A stretch of 64,000 nt of DNA from Cladopsammia gracilis (taxonomy: Eukaryota > Cnidaria > Anthozoa > Scleractinia > Dendrophylliidae). Below are positions 1 through 12,917 of the stretch, piece by piece. Every line of letters starts with the position of its first letter. Within the stretch, counting starts at the first letter, position 1. Location of the stretch: the NCBI GenBank assembly GCA_022457155.1, contig JAJGOT010000628.1, positions 1-64,000 on the forward strand, written 5' to 3'. Under the pieces are notes generated by a model, which had not been told where the DNA came from, did no database searches, and worked only from the letters and a program-made list of their open reading frames with translations. Position numbers and translations under genes: made by a program.

Positions 1-1350
1 AACAATATTACAGTTTTAGTTTAAGAGTGCCTGTCTGTAAAAATCAAACAAAGTCATGTCACGGCAAGTGATAAAATTCGATTTCTTTCATATTTGTAAA
101 GTTAGATAGGTTTTGAAAGGTATAACAAAAATCACTGGATACTTTTTACGGCCAGTTGAACCCCGTGCAATATGTCGCAGGGACAAAATGTCCCCAAAAC
201 TGGTGTTGCATACATGTAATTATGATAGTATCAGTTCACACAAGGGGACATGTCACTGCAACATGTCCCTGCAACATTTTCATGTGTGTGCAAACGCTAT
301 GATTTTGTCCCTGCAACACGTCCCAGCTACACGTCCCTGCTACATGACAGTCCCTCAGTGTGTACTACACATATTTTTGTCGCTGCTACATGTCGCTGTG
401 ACATGACCCTGCTACATCACCCCTCGTGTCTGCCCACCTTAAAAAAGACCACCAAATGACGTTTTCGATAATTATCTGCATATTCTGTTAAAAAAGTTAA
501 TTATGATTAATCTGACACCAGTGTCTATTCTGTTGAGTGTACAGTAGATACATTGTAAAAATTATTTTTGTCGTTTCAGTCACTTTGTTTAGGTAAACTT
601 CTGACGTCCACGTAAAAACTTCATTTGCAATCAACAAACCCGAAGGACTTTTATTTTCCATATAAGGTAGTATGTGCGCACACTCTCATTGCGTCAAGGG
701 TGGTGCAATTTCTGCTAAAAATAGACCAACACGTCCTTAACATGGGTTTGCGTGGGCCCCATGCTTAAGGTCTCTGTCCCTGATTATGGCTCATGGTTGT
801 TCTTTGCATGCAAAATAATTTTATTTCGAAGACACGCATTTTACTTCTTTAAAAGTACCTTGTAAACAAAACAATTTTTCACCATGTGCTAAACCTTCAA
901 ACGGATTAAGTTTCTGTTGGTAATTTTTATAAGATGATCTCAAGATTACCGTAAAAATTTCTTTGGGCAAACGATTTAGAATGATGCAAGTGCATTTCAA
1001 AGTTATTTGACCTTATGAGGTCAACTATCAATTTGCGGGTCATACAAATATTCTAACTTCTGCTTCTGTTATTATGAGATTGAAATAGCCACATTGAGAA
1101 ACTTTGAAATTTCCTTACCTCATTTGCAGTAAAGACAGATCCAGAGACCATTTAAGTTTATAAATCCCTTCTTCGTTCATGGTATTTTAGTCTTGGTAAA
1201 TAATGTCAATGCATGCTGGAACCGATTAATAAATTGCAGGCAACTGGCTAAAAGCTATCAATACTAGAAATACCCGGAAGCCCCCTAGACTACCATGCAA
1301 TCTCCTTAACCCTTACGAACTTAAGACTAAAAAGATATTTATTGTTGCAG

Positions 1351-1407
1351 ATTCATCGGTGCAGAGTTCAGCCAGCAAATCAAAGGAAGAGTCGCCATTT
1401 CCTGGAG
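1351..1407 (+). CDS. Small linker exon of NLR gene A
   Basis: A 57-nt exon after TTGTTGCAG and before GGAG/GTACCA. It is phase 1 at both ends and encodes a serine- and lysine-rich linker (SSVQSSASKSKEESP). Gene B has the same exon at 39,047-39,103, and the conservation of frame and splice sites supports it as coding. It would join the HEPN domain to the NACHT domain. Confidence 0.75.
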
Positions 1408-4400
1408 GTACCACCATTTTTAAGTGTAATACCAAACAAGTACATGGTGAATGATTGTTGCTTTGTGCACTGGTTTTCCTTCCTTCTAGCTTGTTTCCTT
1501 CCCATATTTATTTGGAGCGCTCATGATATTTCTCTTTGTTACACTATAAAATAATATATCTGAAAACATTTACATGTAGAGAAGTGCATTAAGTACAATT
1601 CTTTTTGTAGAACCCCACCATTGCCCAGTTATGTAAGACCCCAGCCCCTGTTTTAGTCCCACTGGCCGGGTGTCAGAGAAATATGTAAGCCTGCAATTTT
1701 CTTTATAATTTGAACAGTTCATTTAACTGTCATGTTGTTTCATGCCTTAAGAAAGTAAAAACACAATAATCCAGTCCATCTGTGGTTCCTTTTTTGATTC
1801 TCTAGGTGAAGTCCACCCTTAGCTTACTCAGTTGTCGTCTTGCTATGGGTATCATCCAGAAACAACCTTAAAACTACAGAAATTGTTTTCTAGTTTTTAC
1901 CAAAGCTTTTAACTCTGTACCTCATGAGCATCTGCTTTTCAAATTAGCATTCCACGGCGGTCGCTTGTTATTTTGGCTTAGAACTTTTCTTATAAATACC
2001 GTATAAATATTTTCCTCGAATAATAGCCGTCCCTGGATTAATTACGCCCCCTCAAATAATCACCCTCTCCCCCCCCCCGCCCCCCTTTGGTGGAGATATT
2101 TGACATAATCGCCTCCTTCAATTAATCGCCCCCGTCCCCTCTCCTTTCTTTCACCTCCTCCCAGTCAAATTAAAAATTTACTTGTACAGGAAACAAGCTT
2201 TGATTTAATCGTTAGAATTACAGAAAAGTTACAAAAGCACAGGTTTCATTTAGTTTTTCTTTAGTGTTGTTCATTTTTTATATATTGTTTTTATGTACAC
2301 TCTCAGGTTAACTCTTTTCTTTATTTCTTCAAGCTGTTTAATTAGCACGTTAGCACTTCCAGAGAATAATATTAGAAACAATTGCACCCCTTGATTAATC
2401 GCCTCCCCTCAAATAATTGCCCCCTTTTGTATTGAATAATTAATAATCGCACCTGGTTATTATTAATTTTGAGGAAATACAGTACTCAACAATGTTCAGT
2501 GATGCCTGGTCTTTGGTCCTATTCTGTGTCTTACATTGTATTTGTGTCAATTATGTCATCTAACATACCTTGTATCTGATAATGTGCTTATGAAAATATA
2601 TTCATATGAACTGCAGTAGAAAGATTTGAAGAGAATGTCGTCATTTAGCAAATGAAGGAGTTGCAACAAGAGCTAGAAAAAAATTTTCAGGTCTCTATGG
2701 AATGTAAACCCATAACTGACCCCGGGACTCCTATATAAAAATGATGGGGGTGATGATCATACTCTTTAGGGGCTAAAATACGTGGTTTGGTACAACTAAG
2801 AGTGTAAAGTGATGGGGGTGATGGTCATACCCTGTAGGGGTTAAAATACGTGGTTTGGTACAACTAAGGGTGTAAAGTGATGGGGGTGATGGTCATACCC
2901 TGTAGGGGTTAAAATACATGGTTTGGTACAACTAAGGGTGTAAAGTGATGGGGGTGATGGTTATACCCTGTGAGGGTTAAAATACGTGGTTTGGTACAAC
3001 TAAGGGTGTAAAGTGATGGGAGTGATGATCATACCCTGTAGGGGTTAAAATACATGGTTTGGTACAACTAAGAGTGTAAAGTGATGGGGGTGATGGTCAT
3101 ACCCTGTGAGGGTTAAAATACATGGTTTGGTACAACTAAGAGTGTAAAGTGATGAGGATGATGGTCATACCCTGTGAGGGTTAAAATACATGGTTTGGTA
3201 CAACTAAGGGTGTAAAGTGTTTCGGGTGATGGTCATACCCTGTAGGGGTTAAAATACATGGTTTGGTACAACTAAGGGTGTAAAGTGATGGGGGTGATGG
3301 TCATACCCTGTAGGGGTTAAAATATGTGGTTTGGTACAACTAAGGGTGTAAAGTAATGGGGGTGATGGTCATACCCTGTAGGGGTTAAAATACATGGTTT
3401 GGTACAACTAAGGGTGTAAAGTGATGGGGGTGATGGTCATACCCTGTAGGGGTTAAATACATGGTTTGGTACAACTAAGGGTGTAAAGTGATGGGGGTGA
3501 TGGTCATACCCTGTAGGGGTTAAAATACATGGTTTGGTACAACTAAGGGTGTAAAGTGATGGGGGTGATGGTCATACCCTGTAGGGGTTAAAATACATGG
3601 TTTGGTACAACTAAGGGTGTAAAGTGATGGGGGTGATGGTCATACCCTGTAGGTTTTAAAATACGTGGTTTGGTACAACTAAGGGTGTAAAGTGATGGGG
3701 GTGATGGTCATACCCTGTAGGGGTTAAAATACATGGTTTGGTACAACTAAGGGTGTAAAGTGATGGGGGTGATGGTCATACCCTGTAGGGGTTAAAATAC
3801 GTGGTTTCGTACAACTAAGGGTGTAAAGTGATGGGGGTGATGGTCATACCCTGTAGGGGTTAAATACATGGTTTGGTACAACTAAGGGTGTAAAGTGTTG
3901 GGGGTGATGGTCATACCCTGTAGGGGTTAAAATACATGGTTTGGTACAACTAAGGGTGTAAAGTGATGGGGGTGATGGTCATACCCTGTAGGGGTTAAAA
4001 TACATGGTTTGGTACAACTAAGGGTGTAAAGTGATGGGGGTGATGGTCATACCCTGTGGGGGTTAAAATACGTGGTTTGGTACAACTAAGGGTGTAAAGT
4101 GATGGGGGTGATGGTCATACCCTGTAGGGGTTAAAATACGTGGTTTGGTACAACTGAGGGTGTAAAGTGATGGGAGCGATGGTCATACCCTGTGAGGGTT
4201 AAAATACATGGTTTGGTACAACTAAGGGTGTAAAGTGATGGGGGTGATGGTCATACCCTGTAGGGGTTAAAATACGTGGTTTGGTACAACTAAGGGTGTA
4301 AAGTGATGGGGGTGATGGTCATACCCTGTAGGGGTTAAAAGATGTGGTTTGGTACAACTAAGGGTGTAAAGTGATGGGGGTGATGGTCATACCCTGTAGG

Positions 4401-7400
4401 GGTTAAAATACGTGGTTTGGTACAACTAAGGGTGTAAAGTGATGGGGGTGATGATCATACCCTGTAGGGGTTAAAATACATGGTTTGGTACAACTAAGGG
4501 TGTAAAGTGATGGGGGTGATGGTCATACCCTGTAGGGGTTAAAATATGTGGTTTGGTACAACTAAGGGTGTAAAGTGATGGGGGTGATGGTCATACCCTG
4601 TAGGGGTTAAAATACATGGTTTGGTACAACTAAGGGTGTAAAGTGATGGGGGTGATGGTCATACCCTGTAGGGGTTAAAATACATGGTTTGGTACAACTA
4701 AGGGTGTAAAGTGATGGGGGTGATGGTCATACCCTGTAGGGGTTAAAATACGTGGTTTGGTACAACTAAGGGTGTAAAGTGATGGGGGTGATGATCATAC
4801 CCTGTAGGGGTTAAATACGTGGTTTGGTACAACTGAGGGTGTAAAGTGATGGGAGTGATGGTCATACCCTGTGAGGGTTAAAATACATGGTTTGGTACAA
4901 CTAAGGGTGTAAAGTGATGGGGGTGATGGTCATATCTTGTAGGGGTTAAAATACATGGTTTGGTACAACTAAGGGTGTAAAGTGATGGGGGTGATGGTCA
5001 TACCCTGTAGGGGTTAAAATATGTGGTTTGGTACAACTAAGGGTGTAAAGTGATGGGGGTGATGGTCATACCCTGTAGGGGTTAAAATATGTGGTTTGGT
5101 ACAACTAAGGGTGTAAAGTGATGGGGGTGATGGTCATACCCTGTAGGGGTTAAAATACATGGTTTGGTACAACTAAGGGTGTAAAGTGATGGGGGTGATG
5201 GTCATACCCTGTAGGGGTTAAAATACATGGTTTGGTACAACTAAGAGTGTAAAGTGATGGGGGTGATGGTCATACCCTGTAGGGGTTAAAATACATGGTT
5301 TGGTACAACTAAGAGTGTAAAGTGATGGGGGTGATGGTCATACCCCGTAGGGGTTAAAATACATGGTTTGGTACAACTAAGGGTGTAAAGTGATGGGGGT
5401 GATGGTCATACCCTGTAGGGGTTAAAATACATGGTTTGGTACAACTAAGGGTGTAAAGTGATGGGGGTGATGGTCATACCCTGTAGGGGTTAAAATACGT
5501 GGTTTGGAACAACTAAGGGTGTAAAGTGATGGGGGTGATGGTCATACCCTGTAGGGGTTAAAATACGTGGTTTGGTACAACTAAGAGTGTAAAGTGATGG
5601 GGGTGATGGGGTACAACTAAGGGTGTAAAGTGATGGGGGTGATGGTCATACCCTGTAGGGGTTAAAATACGTGGTTTGGTACAACTAAGGGTGTAAAGTG
5701 ATGGGGGTGATGGTCATACCCTGTAGGGGTTAAAATACATGGTTTGGTACAACTAAGGGTGTAAAGTGATGGGGGTGATGGTCATATCCTGTAGGGGTTA
5801 AAATACGTGGTTTGGTACAACTAAGGGTGTAAAGTGATGGGGGTGATGGTCATATCCTGTAGGGGTTAAAATACGTGGTTTGGTACAACTAAGGGTGTAA
5901 AGTGATGGGGGTGATGGTCATACCCTGTAGGGGTTAAAATACGTGGTTTGGTACAACTAAGGGTGTAAAGTGATGGGGGTGATGGTCATACCCTTCAGGG
6001 GTTAAAATACATGGTTTGGTACAACTAAGAGTGTTCGAATAAAAAATGACCACTGCCAGAGTTATTCTGATACTATTAAATTAAAAAAATGTGCTGACAG
6101 GAACAACTTTTTAGAAATTATTGGTACCTCTTAGGGATAAAAACTAATGTGAGCCACACCCACAAAACAGGTTCCTGATCACCCACCTCACTTTTATATG
6201 GGATGCCCCCTCCTCCCCCCTCCCCCCAACCCCCCCCCCCCCCCCCCCCCACTCTAAGCTTTTCGATTTTGGTGCAGAAAAAATATTTTTACGCTCTACT
6301 GTACTTGCAACTCAATTCTTCAGTTGCTGTTTAATTTAACTGTATCATCAATCGGCATTTTCGCCGCTCATTATACCAGAATGAACAGGAAACGTACAAT
6401 CGTTAGCAATGACAACCGATCGACAATGCCGGCAAAGAAGGGCACAACTATATTTATTGCCTGGCTCAGGTATGGGTATAGGGGGAAACGTCTAAAGAAA
6501 TGTCCTTTTTGTTTATAGATTCTGTAACTGCGTTTTTGGAGTGGAGTCAAAATCAGCTGTGCTCATTTTACAACACAAACATGGGTAAGGTGATGATTAC
6601 GCCTTGGGACCCAGACAACACCATGGACATAGATGAGGTGTATGTACAGTTATCATTGCTGAGAGATGATAGAAAACTCACTGGAACAACAAAAGAAAAA
6701 CTTCAAGATTACAGTGAGCTATTCGCGAGTCATGGACATCATCTCACCCCTAAAAGAATTCTGGTTTATGGAAGGCCGGGCATAGGAAAGTCTACCTTCT
6801 CAAAGAAGATTGCGGTGGACTGGTCAAGGGGCGAGAAAGAAATCCTTAAGAAATTTGCTGTTGTACTTTTAATCAAGCTGCGAGACGTGTGCAACACTCA
6901 AGACTTTTGTGCCATGCTAAAGAAGGCTGAACTGTTGTCTGCTGATGACCCAATGGTATTTAATCAGTTGTACAATTACGTCATCCAGAACCAACAAAAA
7001 ATCTTGCTTGTTTTGGATGGATTCGACGAGTACAGTGCTGAAAAGTCATCGCCAGTTCATCAGATTTGGAGAGGCAGTCAACTGAGAGATTGTACTGTTC
7101 TGGTGACAACACGGCCGTCAAAAGAGAATGAGCTGAGACTTCCCAGCCATGTTCTGTTTGAGGTTAATGGGTTTGATGACAGAGATAAAATTAAACAGTT
7201 TGCAGTTAAATTTCTTAGTGGCCAAAAAGACGTAAATGAGTTTATTTTGTTCTTGAGTGAACACAAACTCTGGGGTGTGGCAGAAATACCACTTCTGCTG
7301 TTGATGTTGGTTTTAACCTGGAAAGGAAAAGTCAAAGGTCATCAAGTACCACTAACATCGCGCGCGGATCTGTACCTTAGTTTTTGTGACACACTGCTTG

Positions 7401-10400
7401 ATCACGTCATCGCCAAAACCTCAGATAGTAAATTTAGAAGCATAGATGAATACAAAGAAGACCTCGCAATATTAGGGAAACTAGCATTTGATGCTCTGTT
7501 GAATGACTGCCTTTATTTCAAGCTCAGCAAACTGCCTGAGGACATTCGCCTTCTCATGGAGAAATTTATTGTCATCGGCTTCTTGCAAATTTCGAAGCTT
7601 TCAAGCTCACCTCGTCCTGAAGAAGTCGCATACTTTCTTCATAAAACGGTCCAAGAATTTCTATCCGCCTTCTTTATTGTTCAGGAGCTGACGAATGCAA
7701 AGAAGGAAACCTTTACTTGTCTGTCAAAAGTTGACTCGTTTGAAAAAGTCAAAAAAATGGAGGAAGTCTTCAGATTTGTCTTTGAGTTGTCATCAGAAGC
7801 TACCAGAGAGATTTTTAGCCATTTGCGCATGATAGGGGAGAAAGAAGGTCTGACAGAGTACAGCTTCACCGAAAACATTTCTGTTGAGGAGTTTTCTGAA
7901 GATCAAAGAGAGTTTCATCGTATCAGCTTAAGTTGTTTTCTTTCCTGCCCCGCCTCAGACAGACAAGATATCTACCCCTTATTTCTACATTGTGTGAACA
8001 GTGTTTTAGTGATTGAACATCAACTGCGTGCCATCGCCAGAGGACATTTCTTGAGATCATCCATGTTACCTAAACCAGATTATTTATTTTTTGTTAGAAG
8101 ATTTGGAGAATCAGTAAATGATTACTGGTTATCCATTATTTGCGATTTAGAAACTGTCATTGTAACCTGTTATGGTGACGCCAAGTCTATTTCTAGTGAC
8201 GACAAGTGCCTATATGATGAGCTAAAAATTGATCAATTTTTCCTAAAGAAAGAAGGACAGCAAATGGTCTTCTACTTAACTTGCATTGATGAAACATTCA
8301 ACAATGAATGTCTGCGATCTGCTGAACTGCTTAATGCACTCATATCAGCACCAGAGTCTCCTCCTCAGAAGCCTGTAGATCACGTGTCACATAATCATGA
8401 TGCCAGCAGTTCTTTGGATTTGACTGAGAAAACATCTGACCACACTCGGAAACATTCTCTGTCATTTGTCAGAGAGATTGACATCAACATTGACATCTAT
8501 CTGGAAGAAACAAGGAAGAAGCTGCTCACGGTTGTGAATAACATATTGCCTTTTCTAAACAGACCGCAAGTCATTAAAATTGCATTTGCTAGTGAGCCGG
8601 AATGTGTACAGCTGATAGAAAGTTTGGTCTCCCGTATCCCTTTCACTAACAATCTTGTTATTTTAGAGCTTTATAACATTTGTTGCACAACAAATTCGAA
8701 GTGTGCTGCTGACATTGCCAGATCACTGCACCAGGCTCCTAACTTAGTTACCCTTGCCTTGTCATTTCAACACAATTTTCACTGTAGGTTGCCCGATCTT
8801 GCTGAAAGTCTTCATCATCTAAGACATCTGTCTAAGCTCGTGTTGCGTGGTGTTGACATGGGAGTTCAAGAGTGCCCGATACTTGCCACCTCACTTAAAA
8901 ATCTTGACACGTTACAAGTGCTGTGTTTATCAAAAAACCCACTTGGTCACGGGATCACTGAACTTGCCAAACACCTGCACGGTGTGCTTCTGACAGAGCT
9001 GGACCTGAGTGATACACAGATGGGTGAAGAGGAAGTCTCAGCTGTAGCCCAAAGTTTACAGTATAATCCTGAGTTACAGATATTGTCTTTGCATACAAAT
9101 CCGCTTGGTCACGGGATCACTGAGCTTGCCAAACACCTGCACTGTGTGCCTCATCTGACTATACTGAACCTGAATGATACACAGATGGGTGAAGAGGAAG
9201 TCACAGCTGTAGCCCGTAGTTTACAGTATGTTCCTCAGTTACGGAACATTTCTTTGCATACAAATCCGCTTGGTCACGGGATCACTGAGTTTGCCAAACA
9301 CCTGCACTGTATGCCTCGTCTGACTTTTCTGGACCTGACGCATACACAGATCGATGAAGAGAAAGTCACAGCTGTAGCCCGTAGTTTACAATATGTTCCT
9401 CACTTGAATTTATTATCTTTGCGTAAAAATCCGCTTGGTCACGGGATCACTGAGCTTGCCAAACACCTGCACTGTGTGCCTCGTCTGATGGCTCTGGCTC
9501 TGACGCATACACAGATGGGTGAAGAAGAAGTCACAGCTGTAGCCCGTAGTTTACAGTGTGTTCCTCAATTAAAGAATTTGTATTTGAATTCAAATCCGCT
9601 TGGTCATGGGATCACTGAGCTTGCCAAACACCTGCACTGTGTGCCTCATCTGTCAAGTCTGGTCCTGAGGGATACACAGCTGGGTGAAGAGGAAGCCAAA
9701 GCTGTAGTACGTGCACTGAAGTATGCACCAGAGCTGTGGCAGCTTGACCTATCCCACAATCCACTGGGCCGAGGTGTAACTGAACTAATCCAGTATCTCA
9801 GTAGTATGCATCAGCTGAATCTCCTACAGCTGGCTGCTGTTCGAATGACAAAGAAAGAAGCCAGTGAGTTATGTGCAGAGGCACAAGGATTACTGTTATA
9901 CTCAGATTACCATGTAAGTTCTTTCTTTTCTTCATTTTTTTTATTTACTCTCCGCTTATTATACCATATAATACGTAGAACTTTTCCAGAAAGCCATTCT
10001 AAAATACATTTGTTCAGTGATAAATCTGCATGGAACGAGATAAAGCTAACAACTTCCATTGTTTTGGCTTAAGTTTATTTCACAGCAAAATGTTTGCAAA
10101 TAGACCAATATTTGATATTAAAATTCAGCTTGAAACAAAAGACATCACTACGACGCTTAGGGGAATGATAGTAGGGATTTATATGGTTTATTTCACTAAG
10201 CCTCGTAGTGATTTCTTTTGCTTAGAGCTGAATTTTTGATATATCGAAATTGGGCTATTATTTTCGGAAATTTCAAGGGAAGGAAAAGTTGGAGTAACTT
10301 TACAGTCATATCAGCCATACGTGATGCAGAGTTATTCAAAGAGAAAAAAGTTCAAAATTTCTTATAATAGGCTGGTTTTTTTTTTGTGTCATGTTCAAGA

Positions 10401-12268
10401 ACTTTTACCAGCCTCTTTCATTTTGTAATGTAACACAAGATCAGTCAAAACCGAATTAGAAGGTAAAAATATACCATGATTCTGTTTCTGCAGGTTGTTT
10501 TTTCTTTCACTTTCTAAAACGTATCCTTAAGACTTTAACTGCAATAGATGGCTCAAATATGAGATACATATTATTTTGCTGAAAGGTCCCTTTAATTTTT
10601 TAAGAGAGTTGTAATGCAGTGATAGCTTAAATATCCCTTTCTTGTCATTTTAAATGAAGATCTCGTGTCAAGTTAAGAGCCGACAAACAAAAACTTCTGT
10701 TTGTGCAGGCTATATTGATGGAAACGAGCGGATCCGTACAGATAGTTCGCAGTTGTTTCTCAGAAAGTAGTGCTATTTTGTCTTTGCTGTTACTGTTGTT
10801 GAGTTGAGAAATCGGGAGCATACTGCAGTGGACATCACAGTGGATTTTTGTTTATTACATGTACTAAACGAGTGTAGGTATTTGTCGAGGGTCGAGGGTC
10901 GACGGTGAAATGTCGAGGGTCGAGGGAAAATGTTGAGGGTCGAAGGTAAAATGTCGAGGGTCGAGGGTAAAATGTCGAGGGTCGAGGATTCAAAAATGTC
11001 GGCAATTTTTTTTATTTTGCACTCGGAATGAATTCGGCCGATAAAAGAAGAGCCGGTACCAAAACATTTTATTTGACGAACCTAATCTATTAAACCTGTA
11101 GAACCTTTTTGTCAAACATTAACACACAGAGGACCGGGCGAACTTTGCAAAACTGAATGAACAATTTGAGTGTAAACACTTCGGCTATAATATAAACAAG
11201 AAAAACAATGAAGGTTTTCCTCTTAAATATATTACAGTAAAACCGTTTTCATCGAAGTTTATTAGACAAGAGTTCACGAGAAGAATTGTCAACATTACCA
11301 GTTTTTCTTTTAAACAATTCATTTTTTCCCCTTCGAATTGGCGCGGCCAAAATAATTGCAGCGTTCGCATCATTATAAATTCGTTGAGCATAATTTATGA
11401 TTCCCTGTAGAAAAGAAAAGCAGCTTGATGTTTTGGAAAGGTTTCTTCGGAGAGATTTTCATTGAAAGAGATTTACATCATGTAATTTTAAAAATAAGCT
11501 GCAGGATTTCCCCACCGAGACAACTTTTTTCATAACAACACATAGAAGCGGCGTTACCTTTTCCCAAAATTATTTAATACCGACTTCAATACATTTGAGG
11601 TGCCACTGTTTTCTGCTTTATTTTTTAATGTGTTATCTCCTCATTCATTTAAAAGGAAGAAAGCCAACAAAAAGTACAAAATAATTGTCGTTGAGTAAAC
11701 ATTATGACGGTTTTCTAGAGATGGTTCAATTTCTGCTGTTCATATTTTGTTTTTGTTTTTTTAATTTTTAACTTTTATTTTGAGGCCTTCCTGAAAATTA
11801 TATGTTGATGAGAGGGGTCCTCCCAGATAAATGTTATTTTCATTATCATTATAATAAAATACAGCTTTGAATGAATACCCAGTGTACTGCGCAGGCACTT
11901 AACAATTTCGTTCATTTTGTAAACAACTGATAAAGCGTGCGTCGCCTGATAAAGGCCACCAGTACGCGGTCAAAATTTCAGGATCTTCATCTAAAGTGAC
12001 TACATGTGCATCGTTAGACAAGCGATAAACTTAGAACTAAGAATCAGTTACACCCAAATAGATTTCTCTAATACTGGGCGGGTCGGTTTGCGGGTTGAAG
12101 ATAAAGGAAGCTATCGTTTCAATCCACCACGACAAATAACCACATCTGTCTTAACATGCTGCTTTTTATTTTCATACATAGATCTGTTCTTCTGGGAAAT
12201 GGCCAGACATACGACTGTACACAGAGGCTGAATTACAAGAGCGTGGAGTTACATTTGATGACGAGTGA
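1351..12268 (+). CDS. NLR gene A, HEPN-NACHT-LRR receptor (5' end outside window)
   Basis: Spliced gene: exons 1351-1407, 6519-9913 and 12182-12268, each bounded by AG and GT. The first two exons enter in phase 1; the giant exon ends in phase 0, matching a terminal exon of 28 codons plus TGA. By comparison with gene B the HEPN exon ends about 19 bp before the window. Products of this family are cytosolic NOD-like receptors: a NACHT NTPase with LRRs that sense ligands, and a HEPN domain as effector or adaptor (family knowledge; the ligand is unknown). The terminal exon is almost identical in its last 17 residues to that of gene B. The introns hold a large minisatellite and old transposon pieces. 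Confidence 0.85.
1880..1990 (+). pseudogene. Non-LTR reverse transcriptase fragment
   Basis: A short decayed stretch still reads as a conserved non-LTR RT block (F-T-K-A-F-N-S-V-P-H-E-H-L-L-F-K-L, then L-F-W-L-R-T-F). The same relic is at 39,585-39,700 in copy B, so it predates the segmental duplication. No flanking LINE sequence is recognisable. Confidence 0.5.
1997..2483. mobile_element. MITE with ATTA/GAGG-rich inverted ends
   Basis: The left end (TACCGTATAAATATTTTCCT) and the right end (GAGGAAATACAGTA) are roughly inverted. The interior repeats the theme 'AATAATCGCCCC' several times. A homologous copy lies at 39,706-40,855 in copy B, where it is interrupted by another MITE at 40,016-40,726. 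No coding capacity. Confidence 0.55.
2740..6034 (+). repeat. 68-bp minisatellite, about 48 copies, intron of NLR gene A
   Basis: Near-perfect head-to-tail repeat whose unit contains GTGATGGGGGTGATGGTCAT, then CCCTGTAGGGGTTAAAATAC and GGTTTGGTACAACTAAGG. The period is 68 bp (for example GTGTAAAG at 3,481 and 3,549). It fills most of the intron before the NACHT exon. The orthologous array in copy B (41,047-42,058) has about 15 units. Units differ at only a few positions (ACATGG/ACGTGG, GGGTGT/GAGTGT), consistent with unequal exchange or replication slippage. Confidence 0.95.
6519..9913 (+). CDS. NACHT-LRR giant exon of NLR gene A
   Basis: A single 3,395-nt open exon. Acceptor TTTATAG at 6,512-6,518; donor CAT/GTAAGT at 9,914. 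It encodes about 1,131 residues: an EWSQNQL-type pre-NACHT segment, a NACHT P-loop GRPGIGKST near 6,770-6,796, a Walker B LLVLDGFDEY near 7,005-7,035, a winged-helix-like region, a long spacer with SSPRPEEVAYFLH, and C-terminal ribonuclease-inhibitor-type LRRs from about 8,930. NACHT proteins are STAND-class NTPases that switch on by oligomerising. The conventional ATG at 6,500 lies in the intron and is probably not used. There are no stops or frameshifts, so the gene looks functional. Confidence 0.88.
8930..9800 (+). repeat. LRR-coding tandem repeats in NLR gene A (168-bp unit)
   Basis: Six units marked by NPLGHGITELAKHLH. The unit is about 56 residues, which is two 28-residue LRRs. Nucleotide identity between inner units is very high (CCGCTTGGTCACGGGATCAC recurs), while the solvent-side positions differ. 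Gene B has five units. High identity within a gene indicates recent unit amplification or gene conversion. Confidence 0.85.
9914..12181 (+). other. Last intron of NLR gene A
   Basis: About 2.3 kb between donor GTAAGT and acceptor CATACATAG, with no supported gene. It includes a short tandem repeat at 10,885-10,998. The homologous intron in gene B is 46,399-49,194. Short ORFs here have no family resemblance. Confidence 0.7.
10885..10998. repeat. Short tandem repeat (GTCGAGG-rich)
   Basis: About four imperfect copies of a ~25-bp unit reading GTCGAGGGTCGAGGGTAAAAT, within the last intron of NLR gene A. Absent from the corresponding intron in copy B, so it is a local expansion or insertion. Confidence 0.8.
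12182..12268 (+). CDS. Terminal exon of NLR gene A
   Basis: An 87-nt exon in phase 0 after ATACATAG, ending in TGA at 12,266-12,268. Its end reads IRLYTEAELQERGVTFDDE, identical to the end of the gene B exon at 49,195-49,281, whereas flanking intron sequence is more divergent. Frame-preserving conservation supports coding use. Confidence 0.75.
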   Translation: MCSSGKWPDIRLYTEAELQERGVTFDDE

Positions 12269-12578
12269 GAGGTCAAACCACATTCACTATACTGAAAAAA
12301 GTGAAGAGGCCTGGCACTAGATGAACCAGCACAGCTCGGATTGGTAACCAAGGAACTTCGACACTACTGAACTTCACAAAGATACATTACCTTCTTAGGT
12401 ATAACTTACTTTATTTCTGTAACTTAAAGTAAAAACTTAAACGAAATAAGTTTGCAAGCTGTGTAAAAATATGGCGCTTGGTTGAGTACATAAGAGAATG
12501 CAAAGGGATAAATAGAAGAGGCAAATTGTGTGGATTTTAACACAGAATCATTCTCGTCTCCTGAACTGCTTAGCCCTC
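12269..12578. other. 3' flank of NLR gene A
   Basis: Non-coding, similar to 49,282-49,790 in copy B. The end (12,539-12,580) is a 42-bp stretch repeated at 23,668-23,714, flanking the transposon stack on both sides. Confidence 0.6.
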
Positions 12579-12917
12579 TTAAGGTGTTTCGATACAGTTT
12601 TCTGGAAACCATACCTACATTTTTAATCGGCTTTTAAGCGGTCTTTTCCAAGTCAGATCAATGTGAAATTTTCATTACTAACTGGTTTTGAATTGAAGTT
12701 TGGCTAAGTATATATTTTGGTAAAATCGATATTACCATGACGACGATAAACAAGAAACTTCGGAGTCAGTAAAAGTGAAATTTAGCGCGTTTAAGATTTC
12801 GCATTGAAAATTCCACATAGACATCTTAAAATATGGTATATGGCATATATTTTTTGCAAGAATAAAAAAAAAATTGTATGTTTGATTTCAAATAAATCGC
12901 ATTAAACCCATCAACAA

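Larger units (their letters stand above)
1..12580. repeat. Segmental duplication copy A
   Basis: This stretch is closely similar, in the same order and orientation, to 37,762-49,800. Both copies begin with the same intron sequence, share the small linker exon, a 68-bp minisatellite, a giant NACHT-LRR exon and a terminal exon. Copy A resumes at 23,671-24,150 after the transposon stack. Insertions present in only one copy (stack at 12,579 in A; MITEs at 40,016, 46,547 and 49,413 and the Polinton at 50,194 in B) postdate the duplication or were lost from the other copy. Confidence 0.9.

Noticed and set aside
113..459. Small ORFs in the ACATGTCCCTG repeat
   Set aside because: Low-complexity repeat in an intron, also present but with different indels at 37,930-38,180, so the frame is not conserved.
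2740..6034. CRISPR-like array
   Set aside because: Direct tandem 68-bp units with no unique spacers, in a eukaryotic intron.
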